Assembly: GCA_050246115.1 (NCBI GenBank)
Contig: JBFWWP010000010.1
Span: 96,266-160,265 of the forward strand
Reading direction: 5' to 3'
DNA: 64,000 nucleotides
Source of the DNA: JBFWWP01 sp050246115
Lineage (GTDB): Bacteria; Planctomycetota; UBA8108; UBA1146; JAJFFE01
The notes beneath the pieces were generated by a model. That model was not told the origin of the DNA and ran no database searches. It saw only the letters and a program-made list of their open reading frames with translations. A program made the translations under genes and the position numbers. Of the stretch, positions 50,371 through 59,468 are shown in pieces; within the stretch, counting starts at the first letter, position 1, and each line of letters opens with the position of its first letter.

Positions 50371-51579
50371 TCACCGCGCGAGAACTGCGCGTACGCCGGT
50401 GAGTACCTGTTCCCAATCGAATGCGGGCCCCGGGTCGTGCTTCTCGGTCGTCAGGTGATAGTGACCGAGGAAGCCCTGGAACTCGGTTTGGTCGCGAGCC
50501 GAGAGCACGCCGCTTGGCACCTTGCCGTCGGCACCGCGCGGGACCTCAGCGCGGATTCCGGGCAGTACTCGACTGAGGCTCGCGAGGAGCTTGACGAGAG
50601 CGTCGTACTGCTCGCGGGTGAAGTCGTACTGCGCGAGTTCGTAGCCGTGGATCGGCCCGCGGATGAGTTCCGGTCGCGCCGGCCGCAACTCCAGATCCGG
50701 GGGCCAGCCGGTGCGCACGTTCGCCGGTAGGCTCAGTCGAGGGCCGCGCGCATCCGAGTCGTACCACTCGCTGAAGCGTGGGGCAGCACTCGTCGGCTCG
50801 GCCCCGATGTGAGCGATCTCGATTCCCACGGAGCGATCGTTTGCCGAACTCGCGTGCCACGCCCGTTCCTTCACGTCTAGCGTCTGGTAGATCGTGCCGT
50901 CGACATCGAGCAAGAAGTGGCACGACAGACCGCGGATGTCGTGCAGCACTTCGAAGCAACGCCGAGAGGTGCCGCACGCGTCGTAATGAATGACGACCTG
51001 GTGAACCACCTGACGCAGGTCTTCGAGGTCCCACCCGTGAGCGCGAACGCGCGCCTCGACCGCTGGCGGAAGATTGCGTCGAAAGGTTCCGAATCGGGCC
51101 GTCGCGTCCGGTTGGTTGCGATCACGCGGTGTGGCTCGGGTCTCGTCGAGGTGGCGGTGGGGCCGGTACGCGTCGTAGCCGCCGACGTCGTTCCACAACA
51201 CCACGCGGGTTCCGGTGTGGAAGAGTTGTCCGCACACACTCATTTCGTCGCCACGGCGAACGAGTGGGTCGCCTGGCCGCGGGTCTGGTCCGGCGATCGT
51301 GTGGAACGAGGAGTCGGTGGCAGGCGTGTCGGCGGGGTTCGCGGTGCCCGCGATCGGCGGGGCCGGTGGCGGCGTGGCCGACGCCGGCTCGGCGGCGCCC
51401 GGAGTTACCGACGAGCGGTCGCGCGTCGTTCGGAGGCCGGTTCCCGCGCAGCCGACGGCGAGCGTGGCGATCGCGGCCGCGAGCGCCCCGAGGACCGACC
51501 GGCGCAACCAGCGCCCGGTCGCGGCCGCCCGCGGGAGGCGAACGGGGAAGGGTGGGCGCGATTGCATGGCAGTGGGCAC
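50371..51579 (-). CDS. Lipoprotein N-acetylmuramoyl-L-alanine amidase (Amidase_2)
   Basis: 402 residues. After a basic start comes a hydrophobic segment RRSVLGALAAAIATLAVGC with a lipobox, then a Pro/Ala/Thr-rich linker (about 45-95) and an Amidase_2/PGRP domain from about 175. Zinc ligands fit QVVIHYDACGTS (first His), with WHASSANDRSVGIEIAHIG as the second His region and the family Glu. FDWEQVLTGVRAVL ends the protein. The enzyme would cut the bond between muramic acid and the stem peptide in the cell wall. The start is taken as GTG 51579; an ATG at 51567 is also possible. Confidence 0.85.
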   Translation of the reverse strand: MPTAMQSRPPFPVRLPRAAATGRWLRRSVLGALAAAIATLAVGCAGTGLRTTRDRSSVTPGAAEPASATPPPAPPIAGTANPADTPATDSSFHTIAGPDPRPGDPLVRRGDEMSVCGQLFHTGTRVVLWNDVGGYDAYRPHRHLDETRATPRDRNQPDATARFGTFRRNLPPAVEARVRAHGWDLEDLRQVVHQVVIHYDACGTSRRCFEVLHDIRGLSCHFLLDVDGTIYQTLDVKERAWHASSANDRSVGIEIAHIGAEPTSAAPRFSEWYDSDARGPRLSLPANVRTGWPPDLELRPARPELIRGPIHGYELAQYDFTREQYDALVKLLASLSRVLPGIRAEVPRGADGKVPSGVLSARDQTEFQGFLGHYHLTTEKHDPGPAFDWEQVLTGVRAVLAR

Positions 51580-51696
51580 GGATCACCCCCATTCTCGAAT
51601 CGTCTTGGCAAGTCCAGAGCGGGCGAGGCCCGGGGGCACGAGCTTGCCGGGTCGGGTCGGGTCTTGCCAGCCCGCCAGCCCGGATTCTTCGTGAAC

Positions 51697-51881
51697 TAAG
51701 GAGTCGCCCAAGAATAACTTCGACATCTTGCCGTCGATTTGGGTCAGATTCGGCCGATCCGGAAAGCTCGAAACCGGAGGCGTAGCCTCAGTTCCGGTGA
51801 GGATTTCGAGGTTTTCGGATCGGTCGAAGATGGCCCGAAGCGACGAGCAAGAGGGTGAAGTCATTCTTGGGCGACTCCTAA
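51697..51881 (-). mobile_element. MITE, complete copy 2 (inverted relative to copy 1)
   Basis: 185 bp with ends GGAGTCGCCCAAGAAT...ATTCTTGGGCGACTCC and TAA on both flanks, the complement of the TTA flanks of copy 1. The interior matches copy 1 read backwards (CGATTTGGGTCAGATTCGG, then GGATTTCGAGGTTTTCGG and GGCCCGAAGCGACGAGC). It stands in the spacer between the amidase and rhodanese genes. Confidence 0.82.
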
Positions 51882-51890
51882 GGTGAGAGC

Positions 51891-52055
51891 GTGCAAGGGC
51901 TGCGAGGAAAAGGTGTTGCGTCGAGTTCGACCGAGGCGGGGTTTCGACACCCCGTGGAGGATCGAACACGACGCTGCGGAGCGCGGTTCGCCTCGGGCGA
52001 GTCGAACACCGCAGTCCATCGACGTTCTTGCCCGTCTCGGTCGACGGCTCATGAA
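51891..52055 (+). repeat. Dispersed ~165 bp repeat, copy 2
   Basis: Homologous to the minus strand of 9159-9322 (roughly 80% by eye). It begins 9 bp after the MITE at 51697-51881, so either the two insertions are neighbours or one landed next to the other. After it a short direct repeat GGCTAGGCT occurs twice (about 52064-52083). Confidence 0.65.
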
Positions 52056-52231
52056 GGGGCCGGGCTAGGCTACAGGCTAGGCTCTAGGCCAGGGCGAACC
52101 GGGCGCGCCCTCGACCGGGCTGGAAATAGTCCCGAGCAGAGCCAGACTGCGCGCGAATCATCGTTCGCCGCGCGTCCGTGGGTCTAGCGACCCTTCGCGG
52201 CGCAGTCCCTTGCACGAGAAGGAAGCCCCCA

Positions 52232-52969
52232 ATGAAATGGCTCCATGGCACTGTAATCGAGGCGCTCCTCGTCGTGGCGTGCGCGTGCGGCGTCGGTCTC
52301 GCCTGGAATCACTTCTCGGACAAGGGTCTGAGTTTGTCCCGCAATTACTTCCCCGCGGTACCGAGTGTGGTTCCGACGTCACCCGGCGCGACCGGTCAGA
52401 CGGTGTCGACGCCGGGGCATGGCCACAGTGCTCTGGACGTGCCGTCGACCCCGACCGCGGCGACCACTCGCCCGGCCACCCCCGGAACGCAGGCCAGCAC
52501 GCACCAGCCTGCGAGCACGGAGCCCTCGGCGGTCGTGTCGACCCCACCCGTGAAGGCCGATCCGGTGCCGGAGTCGACTTCCGAAGCCGCACCGGGTCTC
52601 GATCGCACGCACGGCCTCAACACCATGAGCACGGCCGACGCGGCCGACTACCAGGGCATGGCGGGCTTCGCGGTGTTCGTCGATGCGCGCAGCCGCGAAC
52701 ACTACGACGAAGGGCACATTCCGGGGGCCTACTATCTGAACCACTATCAATCCCAGAAGCTCATCGAGGACATTCGACCGGATCTCGAGGCGGCGGATGT
52801 GATCGTCGTCTACTGTGGCGGCGGCAACTGCGAGGATAGCATCTTGCTCGCCGCGTCCTTGATCAGCGAGTACGGATTCGCACACGAGCGGGTCTACGTC
52901 TATCTAGGTGGCTACTCCGAGTGGGTTGCGAGCGGTCACCCGGTCGTGAAAGGCCCAAATCGTGAGTAG
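52232..52969 (+). CDS. Membrane-anchored rhodanese-like domain protein
   Basis: 245 residues. An N-terminal membrane anchor (GTVIEALLVVACACGVGLAW, about 6-25) is followed by a long Pro/Thr/Ser linker (about 45-120) and a rhodanese domain at about 135-240: FAVFVDARSREHYDEGHIPGAYYL, then the active loop VVYCGGGNCEDS with catalytic Cys in YCGGGNC, then YVYLGGYSEWVASGHPV. The domain should face the periplasm or outer compartment and transfer sulfane sulfur or sense thiols. The ATG at 52232 has GAAGGAAG upstream. It overlaps the next gene (MauE/DoxX-like) by 8 bp; this pair is a functional unit by inference. Confidence 0.88.
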   Translation: MKWLHGTVIEALLVVACACGVGLAWNHFSDKGLSLSRNYFPAVPSVVPTSPGATGQTVSTPGHGHSALDVPSTPTAATTRPATPGTQASTHQPASTEPSAVVSTPPVKADPVPESTSEAAPGLDRTHGLNTMSTADAADYQGMAGFAVFVDARSREHYDEGHIPGAYYLNHYQSQKLIEDIRPDLEAADVIVVYCGGGNCEDSILLAASLISEYGFAHERVYVYLGGYSEWVASGHPVVKGPNRE

Positions 52970-53480
52970 TGACAAGAGGGGTATGCTGAGCCGGTTGGAC
53001 GCGACTGGCATCCCGTTGTTGATTGCCCGGCTCGTCGTGGGCGGCAGGTTCGTTCAGTTGGGCCTGAAGAAGATCCAAGATCCTCAGGCCTTTCTGAAGG
53101 CGGTCAAGGCCTACGAAGTCCTGCCGCTGGATCCACCGGTCTTGATCAACTCGATTGCCGTACTCTTGCCGTGGCTCGAGGTCGTTGCGGGGGTTTTGAT
53201 CGTTCTCGGCGTGGGCCTGCGAGGCGCCGGCGTGATCTCGTTCATCAGTCTGGTCGTCTTCACGGGCGCAGTCGCCGCGCGCGCGTTCGCCATCTACGGC
53301 GCAAGCGACATCGGTTTCTGTGCGATCAAGTTCGACTGCGGTTGTGGCACGGGTGAGGTGTTCATCTGCCCGAAACTCGTCGAGAACTCGCTGCTGATCC
53401 TCGGCTCGATACCGATCTTCGCCTCGGGTTCGCGGCTCTTGTGTCTTCGCAAGGACGGTGCTCGGTACGCCGCCGCCTAG
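52962..53480 (+). CDS. MauE/DoxX-family membrane protein
   Basis: 172 residues with four hydrophobic helices (about 15-32, 62-84, 89-112, 138-156), the DoxX/MauE fold. DoxX-like start: GIPLLIARLVVGGRFVQLGLKKIQDPQAFLKAVKAYEVLP. A Cys cluster sits between helices 3 and 4 (GFCAIKFDCGCGTGEVFICPK), the kind of Cys-rich loop found in MauE-like proteins that supply electrons for disulfide formation or reduction. GTG start at 52962 inside the rhodanese gene. Together they suggest a thiol/sulfur redox unit in the cell envelope. Confidence 0.82.
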   Translation: MSSDKRGMLSRLDATGIPLLIARLVVGGRFVQLGLKKIQDPQAFLKAVKAYEVLPLDPPVLINSIAVLLPWLEVVAGVLIVLGVGLRGAGVISFISLVVFTGAVAARAFAIYGASDIGFCAIKFDCGCGTGEVFICPKLVENSLLILGSIPIFASGSRLLCLRKDGARYAAA

Positions 53481-53535
53481 CCGTAGGCGGCCCTGACGCT
53501 GCCATGGGTAGGAGTTGCCGCCGCGTGGCCCGCCC

Positions 53536-53922
53536 CTACTTCAGGAATCGAAGGCACAGCGGGTGGCGGTAACGCCGACCTTCGCTCGCGCGCACGATCG
53601 CGACGATCGTCGAGCCGATGTGCAACAGGATCAGGACCGCGCCCAACAGGAAGAAGAGCGGTAAGAACAGCCAGGCGATCGCCCCGGCCATGAGGAGCCC
53701 GAGGAACGCGACGAGGATCAGGGTGAGCTGGAAGTTCACGGCTTCCTTCCCCTGATCGTCGACGAACGGCAAGTTGTCGCGTTTCGCAAGCCACACGATC
53801 AAGGGTCCCAACACGAAGCCGAGCGGTGGAATCACGAGGCCCGCGAACGAAGCCGCATGGGCGACTGCCGCCCAGGTCTTCTCGTCGTTGTTCGCCACGT
53901 AGGGCCGTATCGGTTCGGTCAT
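53536..53922 (-). CDS. DUF4870 domain membrane protein
   Basis: 128 residues, a small Tic20-like membrane protein of DUF4870: KTWAAVAHAASFAGLVIPPLGFVLGPLIVWLAKRDNLPFVDDQGKEAVNFQLTL is the hallmark (helix 1, then the D(D/N)QGKEAxNFQ motif), followed by two more hydrophobic helices (about 72-112). Function unknown. ATG at 53922 with GGAGG 6 nt upstream. It converges on the MauE/DoxX gene. Confidence 0.92.
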   Translation of the reverse strand: MTEPIRPYVANNDEKTWAAVAHAASFAGLVIPPLGFVLGPLIVWLAKRDNLPFVDDQGKEAVNFQLTLILVAFLGLLMAGAIAWLFLPLFFLLGAVLILLHIGSTIVAIVRASEGRRYRHPLCLRFLK

Positions 53923-54052
53923 CTCGCTGCCTCCGTTCGAGGTCCACCGAGCATACTGCGTGCCACAGGTCGTCAGCAACTCGGCTGCGCCGCCACCCCG
54001 CCCTCCTATTGGTCCGCCCGCGTGCTGGCACCCGCTTCGAGCGCCGGCCGGT

Positions 54053-54889
54053 TCACGGGCAAGCGTTCGGGCTCGCGCAGTCGAGCGCGCTCGGAGTCGT
54101 GTCGGCGCCACAGCTCGTGGAAGGGGCGGGAAGCGGCACGATGGGGGACCCGAACTGGGAGGCGAGGATCGCGATCACGTCGCTCAGGTTCATCGATCCG
54201 TCGTCGTTGGCATCGCACGCGTCCAGGCAAGGAGGCATGAAGGGACTGCCGTTCGGGAACAACGTCGCAAGCAGCGCGATCGCGTCGGCGAGGTTCTGGG
54301 CGCCGTCGTCGTTGCAGTCGCCTCGGCGAAGCTGCGGCGCCGAGAAGGCCTGAACGGTGACCGAGCCGGCCAGGACGGCTGGCGTGATCGGTGAGCCGTT
54401 CACGCTCACGACCATCTGTACCGGGGGCAGCCCCAACTGGCCGGTGAACTCCACGGCTGCCGACACTCCCGGTGAGTTCCCCGCGAGGATTCCGAAGTGC
54501 GCCACCGCGATCTCGTTCCCACTGCCGACCGGAATCGTATCGAGGGGGGGTGCCAAGCTGATCAAGCAGCCAATGACCGCACCGGCCGAGATCCCCGCGG
54601 GCCGAACCGGGGACATGTCCACGTAGAAGAAGTCGGCGCCGGTGCCCCCGTTGGTGGCGGCTGGCACCAAGCCCTCGCTGGCCCCGGTGAGCGTGAGCAC
54701 GGTGTCGTCGTAGGTAATGCCGAACGAGAAGCCCTCGGCTGCAGCGGGATTGTCGAGGGTCAGCGACACGTCGACGGTCTGGCCGACGGCGCCGAATTCG
54801 TGGGACGCCGACAGTTGGTACGAACCGGCTTGGGCACTGAGGGTCGTCGCGGCCGCCAGACCGCATACCAGCGTGAACGATCGAATCAT
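54053..54889 (-). CDS. Secreted cohesin-like protein with dockerin-like C-terminus
   Basis: 278 residues. Signal peptide (FTLVCGLAAATTLSAQA), then one cohesin/CARDB-like beta domain (about 23-185: VGQTVDVSLTLDNPAAAEGFSFGITYDDTVLTL...VAHFGILAGNSPG). Next come two Ca loops of dockerin type (RGDCNDDGAQNLADAIALL; CDANDDGSMNLSDVIAIL, about 190-250) and the Cys-rich tail CGADTTPSALDCASPNACP. It is the second gene after 55105-56403, which has the same architecture; a hairpin between them may end the upstream transcript. ATG at 54889 with AGGAGAG upstream. It could form complexes through cohesin-dockerin-like contacts or just bind calcium outside the cell. Confidence 0.82.
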   Translation of the reverse strand: MIRSFTLVCGLAAATTLSAQAGSYQLSASHEFGAVGQTVDVSLTLDNPAAAEGFSFGITYDDTVLTLTGASEGLVPAATNGGTGADFFYVDMSPVRPAGISAGAVIGCLISLAPPLDTIPVGSGNEIAVAHFGILAGNSPGVSAAVEFTGQLGLPPVQMVVSVNGSPITPAVLAGSVTVQAFSAPQLRRGDCNDDGAQNLADAIALLATLFPNGSPFMPPCLDACDANDDGSMNLSDVIAILASQFGSPIVPLPAPSTSCGADTTPSALDCASPNACP

Positions 54890-55056
54890 GGATCTCTCCT
54901 TTTCCCGTACCCGGTCCGTCCGGGGACCCGGCGGGTTGCCTGGGGCAAGTCGTGGGCCGAGTCGAGTCGTCGGGACAGGCCTCTTTGCAGGTTGCGCGTC
55001 AAAGGTGGTTTGGGCCGTCGCGAGCGCGCCGTCGCGCCCTCGAAACGACTGACAGT

Positions 55057-55091
55057 CCGGCGCCCGGCCGGGAGCTTCGCCCGGGCGCCGG
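55057..55091 (-). terminator. Hairpin after the 55105-56403 gene
   Basis: CCGGCGCCCGG (55057-55067) and CCGGGCGCCGG (55081-55091) form a perfect 11-bp stem with a 13-nt loop, 14 bp past the minus-strand stop at 55105. The bases after it on the minus strand (ACTGTCAGTCGTTTC) are a weak U-tract. Confidence 0.6.
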
Positions 55092-55104
55092 CGGGTAGAT
55101 CAGC

Positions 55105-56403
55105 TCATGGACAGCTCGGGGCGTCGGCACAACTCAGGTCGGAACCGAAGAAGCCCGGTGTCGCATCGGGACTGCAGTTTCCGGAACCCGGTGGAGGCGG
55201 TCCGCCGGCGAAGAGCGTGTTGGCCATGTAGACCGGGTCGGCGATGTCCACGTCCTCGCTGTCGTTCACGTCGCAGGAGTCCTCGCACTCGGCGTTCGCC
55301 GAGCCGAAAAGGGTGGACAGGCTGAACACCATGTCGGCGAGGTTGAACGTGCCGTCTTGGTTGCAGTCGCCGCGATCGAACGCGTGATTCGTGCTCAGGC
55401 ACAGCGAGGTGGTCATCGGGGTCTGGTTGGAGCCCAGGTTGATCGGTCCCACGACCACGGGCACCCCGAGGTCGGCTCGAAAGAACAGGTTCGCGTTGCC
55501 CGAGAACCCGGGGTTCGCGTAGTACTGGACCCGCAGTAGCTCTAGGTCGTTGCCCGGCGGCAGCCCGATCGCGCCCCCCGCGAAGTCGACCGTCACGGCG
55601 TGTGTGAAATTGAAGTCATTGACCATGATCGACTCGAAGTCCGGAGGAGCACCGCCTTGCGCGATCATCGTGGCGGCGCCGGTGAAGCCGTTCCCAAAGA
55701 GGAGTAGTAGCGAGTCCGACGACGCTCCGTAGGACCAGCTCCGAACCGCGACTCCCGTGTTGTCGAGGAGCACGCGCAGCTCATTGGTCGCGTCGGGCAC
55801 GACTTGATCGGCATCGAAGAAGAGCGCGTAGTTCGGATTCACGGCGGGAACGATCTGGATCACGGCGTCGGTGGTCAGTGGGCGATAGACGACGCCGTTG
55901 ATAGCGCTCGTCACGGTGGGTGGGGGGCCGCCCGCCGCCGGGGCGAGCGCGAGTGGGAAGGCGCCCGCGAACGTGCTCGTCGGAATGAACGTTGCTTCCA
56001 GGAGTACTCGCCCGGCACCGACCGGCAGGGATGATGCCTGCATGCTGCTGACGGTGACGACGTGCGCAATGAAGGTGCCGTTGTCGGTGAGCGCCTGAAA
56101 ATCCGGCGGGCCTCCGTTCTTGATCACCGACAGGATCGCGCCGGGGACGAGTGCGACCAGATCGACCGCGCCCGGGTTGAAGAAGACACGGTAGTTCCAT
56201 GCGCTCACCGGCTCGGCGTTGTCGAGCACCACGCGCGAAAGCAGTGTCTCGCCGTAGGGCAACACGCCGCCGGTTACCCGAAGTTGAAAGTTCGTGTTCA
56301 ACGGTTGCGCCGATACGAACTCACTCGTGAGCAACGTCGTCACGAGCAACAGTCCGATCCACGACGCACGGCGAAGGGCGGGCTGGCCTCGCTCCACTGT
56401 CAT
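55105..56403 (-). CDS. Secreted protein with two cohesin-like domains and dockerin-like C-terminus
   Basis: 432 residues. A signal peptide (SWIGLLLVTTLLTSEFVSAQ) precedes two cohesin-like beta domains of about 155 residues. The first starts FQLRVTGGVLPYGETLLSRVVLDN and the second FFDADQVVPDATNELRVLLDN. Both have a W(N/S)Y block (SAWNYRVFF; RSWSYGAS), NGGPPDFQ or QGGAPPDFE, and a late beta hairpin. The dockerin-like end has RGDCNQDGTFNLADMVFSL and CDVNDSEDVDIADPVYMA and the Cys-rich tail LSCADAPSCP. The tail is shared with two other secreted proteins here. Likely extracellular; no enzyme motif. Confidence 0.82.
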   Translation of the reverse strand: MTVERGQPALRRASWIGLLLVTTLLTSEFVSAQPLNTNFQLRVTGGVLPYGETLLSRVVLDNAEPVSAWNYRVFFNPGAVDLVALVPGAILSVIKNGGPPDFQALTDNGTFIAHVVTVSSMQASSLPVGAGRVLLEATFIPTSTFAGAFPLALAPAAGGPPPTVTSAINGVVYRPLTTDAVIQIVPAVNPNYALFFDADQVVPDATNELRVLLDNTGVAVRSWSYGASSDSLLLLFGNGFTGAATMIAQGGAPPDFESIMVNDFNFTHAVTVDFAGGAIGLPPGNDLELLRVQYYANPGFSGNANLFFRADLGVPVVVGPINLGSNQTPMTTSLCLSTNHAFDRGDCNQDGTFNLADMVFSLSTLFGSANAECEDSCDVNDSEDVDIADPVYMANTLFAGGPPPPGSGNCSPDATPGFFGSDLSCADAPSCP

Positions 56404-56702
56404 GTTTGTCCTCCCTGAGATTCAGATCGACGAGCCGGGCCTCGCGGCCCTGAAGTAGCGTCGATGTAGTTTCTTCCTGCCCAGTTTCAGCAAGGGTGTC
56501 CTTACCGAGCCCGGGCCCCATTCTAGCCCCGAAACGAGCGCACGCGCCCTTGCTTTGGGCCGAGTTCTGTGTCGCGGGGCTTTGCTTCGAGCTTCCGCGA
56601 CTGGATCTGCGGCGCCGGGCCGCCCTCGGTTCCGAGGACTGCTCGTGGTCGGGCTGCCCCGGGGGCGCGTCGCCGGCCCTCCGAGCGCGACGCCCAGCAC
56701 CG
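56404..56702. other. Spacer between the kinase stop and the cohesin/dockerin start
   Basis: About 300 bp. No gene, repeat copy or clear terminator seen. It should contain the promoter of the 55105-56403 gene on the minus strand. Confidence 0.4.
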
Positions 56703-59468
56703 TCAGTCGGCCTTGGCCCTTCCTTCCAGGCGTTGTCGCAGGCCCAGGGCGTCACGCAGGCGGCCGGTGTTCGCATAGAGTCGACTCAGCACATGCAGCG
56801 CGGCCTGCGTGTACTCATGCGATTCCCCGAGCTGGTCGTAGAGGGACTCGGCACTCGCGAGTAGCTCGCGTTCGGCGTCGTCGTATCGCTTGGCGTCGAG
56901 AAGCGCGCGACCATAAGTTCCGCGGTAGATCGCGACCCGCAAGCGGTCGTCCGGGATCGTGCGCAGCGCCTCCTCGACCACGCTCTCGTAGAGCGCGAAT
57001 GCTTCCTGGCCGCGACCCGCGCGGTGCAAGATCTCCGCGAGCGTGTGGCGCGCCGACAGCTGTTCGCGCTCGAATCCCTCGGTGGTCGCACGAAGCTCCA
57101 CGACGCGCCGCGCGAGCGGTTCTGCCAGCGCGAGTTCGTTCTGCTCGAGCAAGAGGAGTGCGCGGTTGTTCATGACTTGCAGCGTGCGCGAGTGTCCTTC
57201 GCCCAGCGCTTCGGCGAAGCCTGCTTGGGCGCGCTCGAAGAGTTCTCCAGCGCGCCGCAATGCGCCGAGCTTCTGGCACGCGTGCGCCAGATTCTGCAGG
57301 GTCTCGTACACGTCGACGTGATCGGGCCCGAGGATCTGTACCCTACGGGCGAGGGTGTCTTCGAGGAGACGCTGGGCATCGCGGTACCTTCCCTGCAGCA
57401 CGCGCGCATTCGCCAAGTTGTTGCGTACGAGCAGCACGCGGGTGTGGCTTTCGAGCCCGGCGTCCTCGGCGATCTTCAAGGTTCGTTCCAACGTGTTCGC
57501 CGCGGCTTCGAGCTGCCCGCTTTGCTCGAGCAGCGACGCCTCGATCCGCCGCGCGGCGAAAACGTCGAGGTCGGTCGGCCCGAGTTCGTGCAGCAAGCCG
57601 TCGATGCCGCGACTCATCGCCGCGAGTGCGGCCGGCATGCGGCCGAGGTCGGCGACGATCGCGGCCCACTGGATGTCCGCCCAGTGGCGGTCGCGAGCTG
57701 GGGTCTCGGCAGCGGCGGCCGCTCGAGCATCCTGGATCGTGGTCTCGGCTTCGTTGAGTCGGCCGCGAAACGCGAGCACCGTCGCCAGGTGGGTCGCCGC
57801 GCGCAGGCGGTCGCGCGGATCGGCGCCGGCGAGCGCGGCTCGCAACAGCGTTTCGGCGTCCTCGACCTGGCCTAGCTTGTAGAACGACATGCCGAGGGTG
57901 TCGCTGAGTGCCGCTCTCACCGCGGGCTGCGTGGCGAACGAACTCTCGAGATCCGAGCGCGCGCGCGCCAGCACCGTCGATACCTTGGCGTCATTGCCGA
58001 GCAGATCGGGATCCGACGACGCCAGCATGCTGGAGACGAACCCCTGGATCGCCATGGCCTTGTCCGCTTCGGCTCGCGCCACCTCCGCTTCTCGGGTCGC
58101 CCGCTGCTCGGAGATCTCGGCCTCCCGACGGGCCGCCCTCGCCTCGAAGTAGAGGGCGAGACTCGCTGCGAGCCCGACCGTGAGCGAGATGAACACTGCG
58201 GCTGCCGCCGCGACCGGCAGGCGGTTCTTGCGCACGAACTTGCGCGCGCGATAGAGAGCACTTGGGGGACTTGCGAGGACGGGCTCGAGTTTCAGGTGGC
58301 GGCCCACGTCGAGCGCGAGCTCCGATGGACTGCCGTAGCGCCGCTCCGGTTCTTTCTCCAGGCACTTCATCACGATCCAGTCGAGGTCGCCGCGCATCGA
58401 GCGACCCAACGACCCCGCGTGGGTCTGACGCTGGCGCGCGTGCGTCTCGGCGGACGGCCCGAGCGTGCTCAGGCGCGTGCTCGGCTTTGGCGGCTCCACT
58501 TCGCGGATGATCCGGTGGATCTCGAGCAGGCCCGCCTTGCGCAGCTCGCGCGAGTCGAAAGGGGTGGTGCCGGTCAGGAGTTCGTAGAGCAGCACCCCGA
58601 GCGAGTAGATGTCGGTGCGGGTGTCGACGTCGACCGCCGCCATCGACGCCTGCTCGGGACTCATGTACTCCGGCGTACCGAGAAACTGTGCTGCGGTCTG
58701 GAGGGTGCGCTCGGTGAGCGGGGTGTGGATGGCCTTCGCGATGCCGAAGTCGATGACGACGGGTTCCGGGCGACCGTCGCGGATCGTGACCAACACGTTC
58801 GACGGTTTGATGTCGCGGTGAATGATCCCTTTGTGGTGCGCGTGCTGGATCGCTTCGCACACGGGGATGAAGAGCTCCAAGCGATCGGCGGTCGAGAGAT
58901 TGTGACGATCGCAGTAGTGGGTGATCGACACCCCCTCGACCAACTCCATCGCGAAGTAGGGGCGACCACTTTCGGTAGTGCCCGCGTCGAGGACCTTGGC
59001 AACGTGGGCATGGCTCATGCGCGCGAGCGCTTGGCGCTCGGCGTCGAAGCGCGCGAGGACATCGCGGCTGTCCATGCCGAGCTTGATGACCTTGAGCGCC
59101 ACGGTCCGCCGCAGGGGTTGCTCCTGCAGCGCGCGAAAGACCGTGCCCATGCCCCCTTCGCCGAGGACCTCCAGCAGTTCGTACGGGCCAATGCGATCGC
59201 CCGGCCCGTAGTTGGTGCCCGCCGCCGGCGCCTCGACGTTCGACAGCGTGGCGGCGAAGCGCGGGTCGTGCCCGGCGGTCGACGCCGCGACGATGCGCGG
59301 CCCTTGGAGCGTGGACGCCTCGTCCGCCGCGTCCCGCGCAATCAGCGCCAACACCTCGCGTCGCATCTCCGCGTCCGGGCAGGCCGACGTCAGGAATCGC
59401 TCGCGCTCGGCCGGCGGGCGGTCCAGGGCCTGGTTGAATAGCTCCTCGATCTGGCGCAAACGACTCAA
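56703..59468 (-). CDS. Transmembrane Ser/Thr kinase with TPR repeats (orphan)
   Basis: 921 residues from a TTG at 59468 with GGGAGG 6 nt upstream; the family start is (L/M)SRLRQIEELFNQALDRPPAERERFL, as in many planctomycete kinases. Kinase domain about 92-370: GEGGMGTVF, Lys126 in VALKVIK, HRDIKPSN (217 on), DFG (240-242), GTPEYMSPEQ, DWIVMKCLEKEP. Membrane helix about 417-441 (LPVAAAAAVFISLTVGLAASLALYF), followed by a Glu/Ala/Arg coiled coil and, from about 490, TPRs with motifs such as LLVRNNLANARVLQGRYRDAQRLLEDTL and YETLQNLAHACQKLG. All catalytic residues are present. Unlike the kinase at 22427, no sigma-factor gene is beside it in this window. Confidence 0.93.
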   Translation of the reverse strand: MSRLRQIEELFNQALDRPPAERERFLTSACPDAEMRREVLALIARDAADEASTLQGPRIVAASTAGHDPRFAATLSNVEAPAAGTNYGPGDRIGPYELLEVLGEGGMGTVFRALQEQPLRRTVALKVIKLGMDSRDVLARFDAERQALARMSHAHVAKVLDAGTTESGRPYFAMELVEGVSITHYCDRHNLSTADRLELFIPVCEAIQHAHHKGIIHRDIKPSNVLVTIRDGRPEPVVIDFGIAKAIHTPLTERTLQTAAQFLGTPEYMSPEQASMAAVDVDTRTDIYSLGVLLYELLTGTTPFDSRELRKAGLLEIHRIIREVEPPKPSTRLSTLGPSAETHARQRQTHAGSLGRSMRGDLDWIVMKCLEKEPERRYGSPSELALDVGRHLKLEPVLASPPSALYRARKFVRKNRLPVAAAAAVFISLTVGLAASLALYFEARAARREAEISEQRATREAEVARAEADKAMAIQGFVSSMLASSDPDLLGNDAKVSTVLARARSDLESSFATQPAVRAALSDTLGMSFYKLGQVEDAETLLRAALAGADPRDRLRAATHLATVLAFRGRLNEAETTIQDARAAAAAETPARDRHWADIQWAAIVADLGRMPAALAAMSRGIDGLLHELGPTDLDVFAARRIEASLLEQSGQLEAAANTLERTLKIAEDAGLESHTRVLLVRNNLANARVLQGRYRDAQRLLEDTLARRVQILGPDHVDVYETLQNLAHACQKLGALRRAGELFERAQAGFAEALGEGHSRTLQVMNNRALLLLEQNELALAEPLARRVVELRATTEGFEREQLSARHTLAEILHRAGRGQEAFALYESVVEEALRTIPDDRLRVAIYRGTYGRALLDAKRYDDAERELLASAESLYDQLGESHEYTQAALHVLSRLYANTGRLRDALGLRQRLEGRAKAD

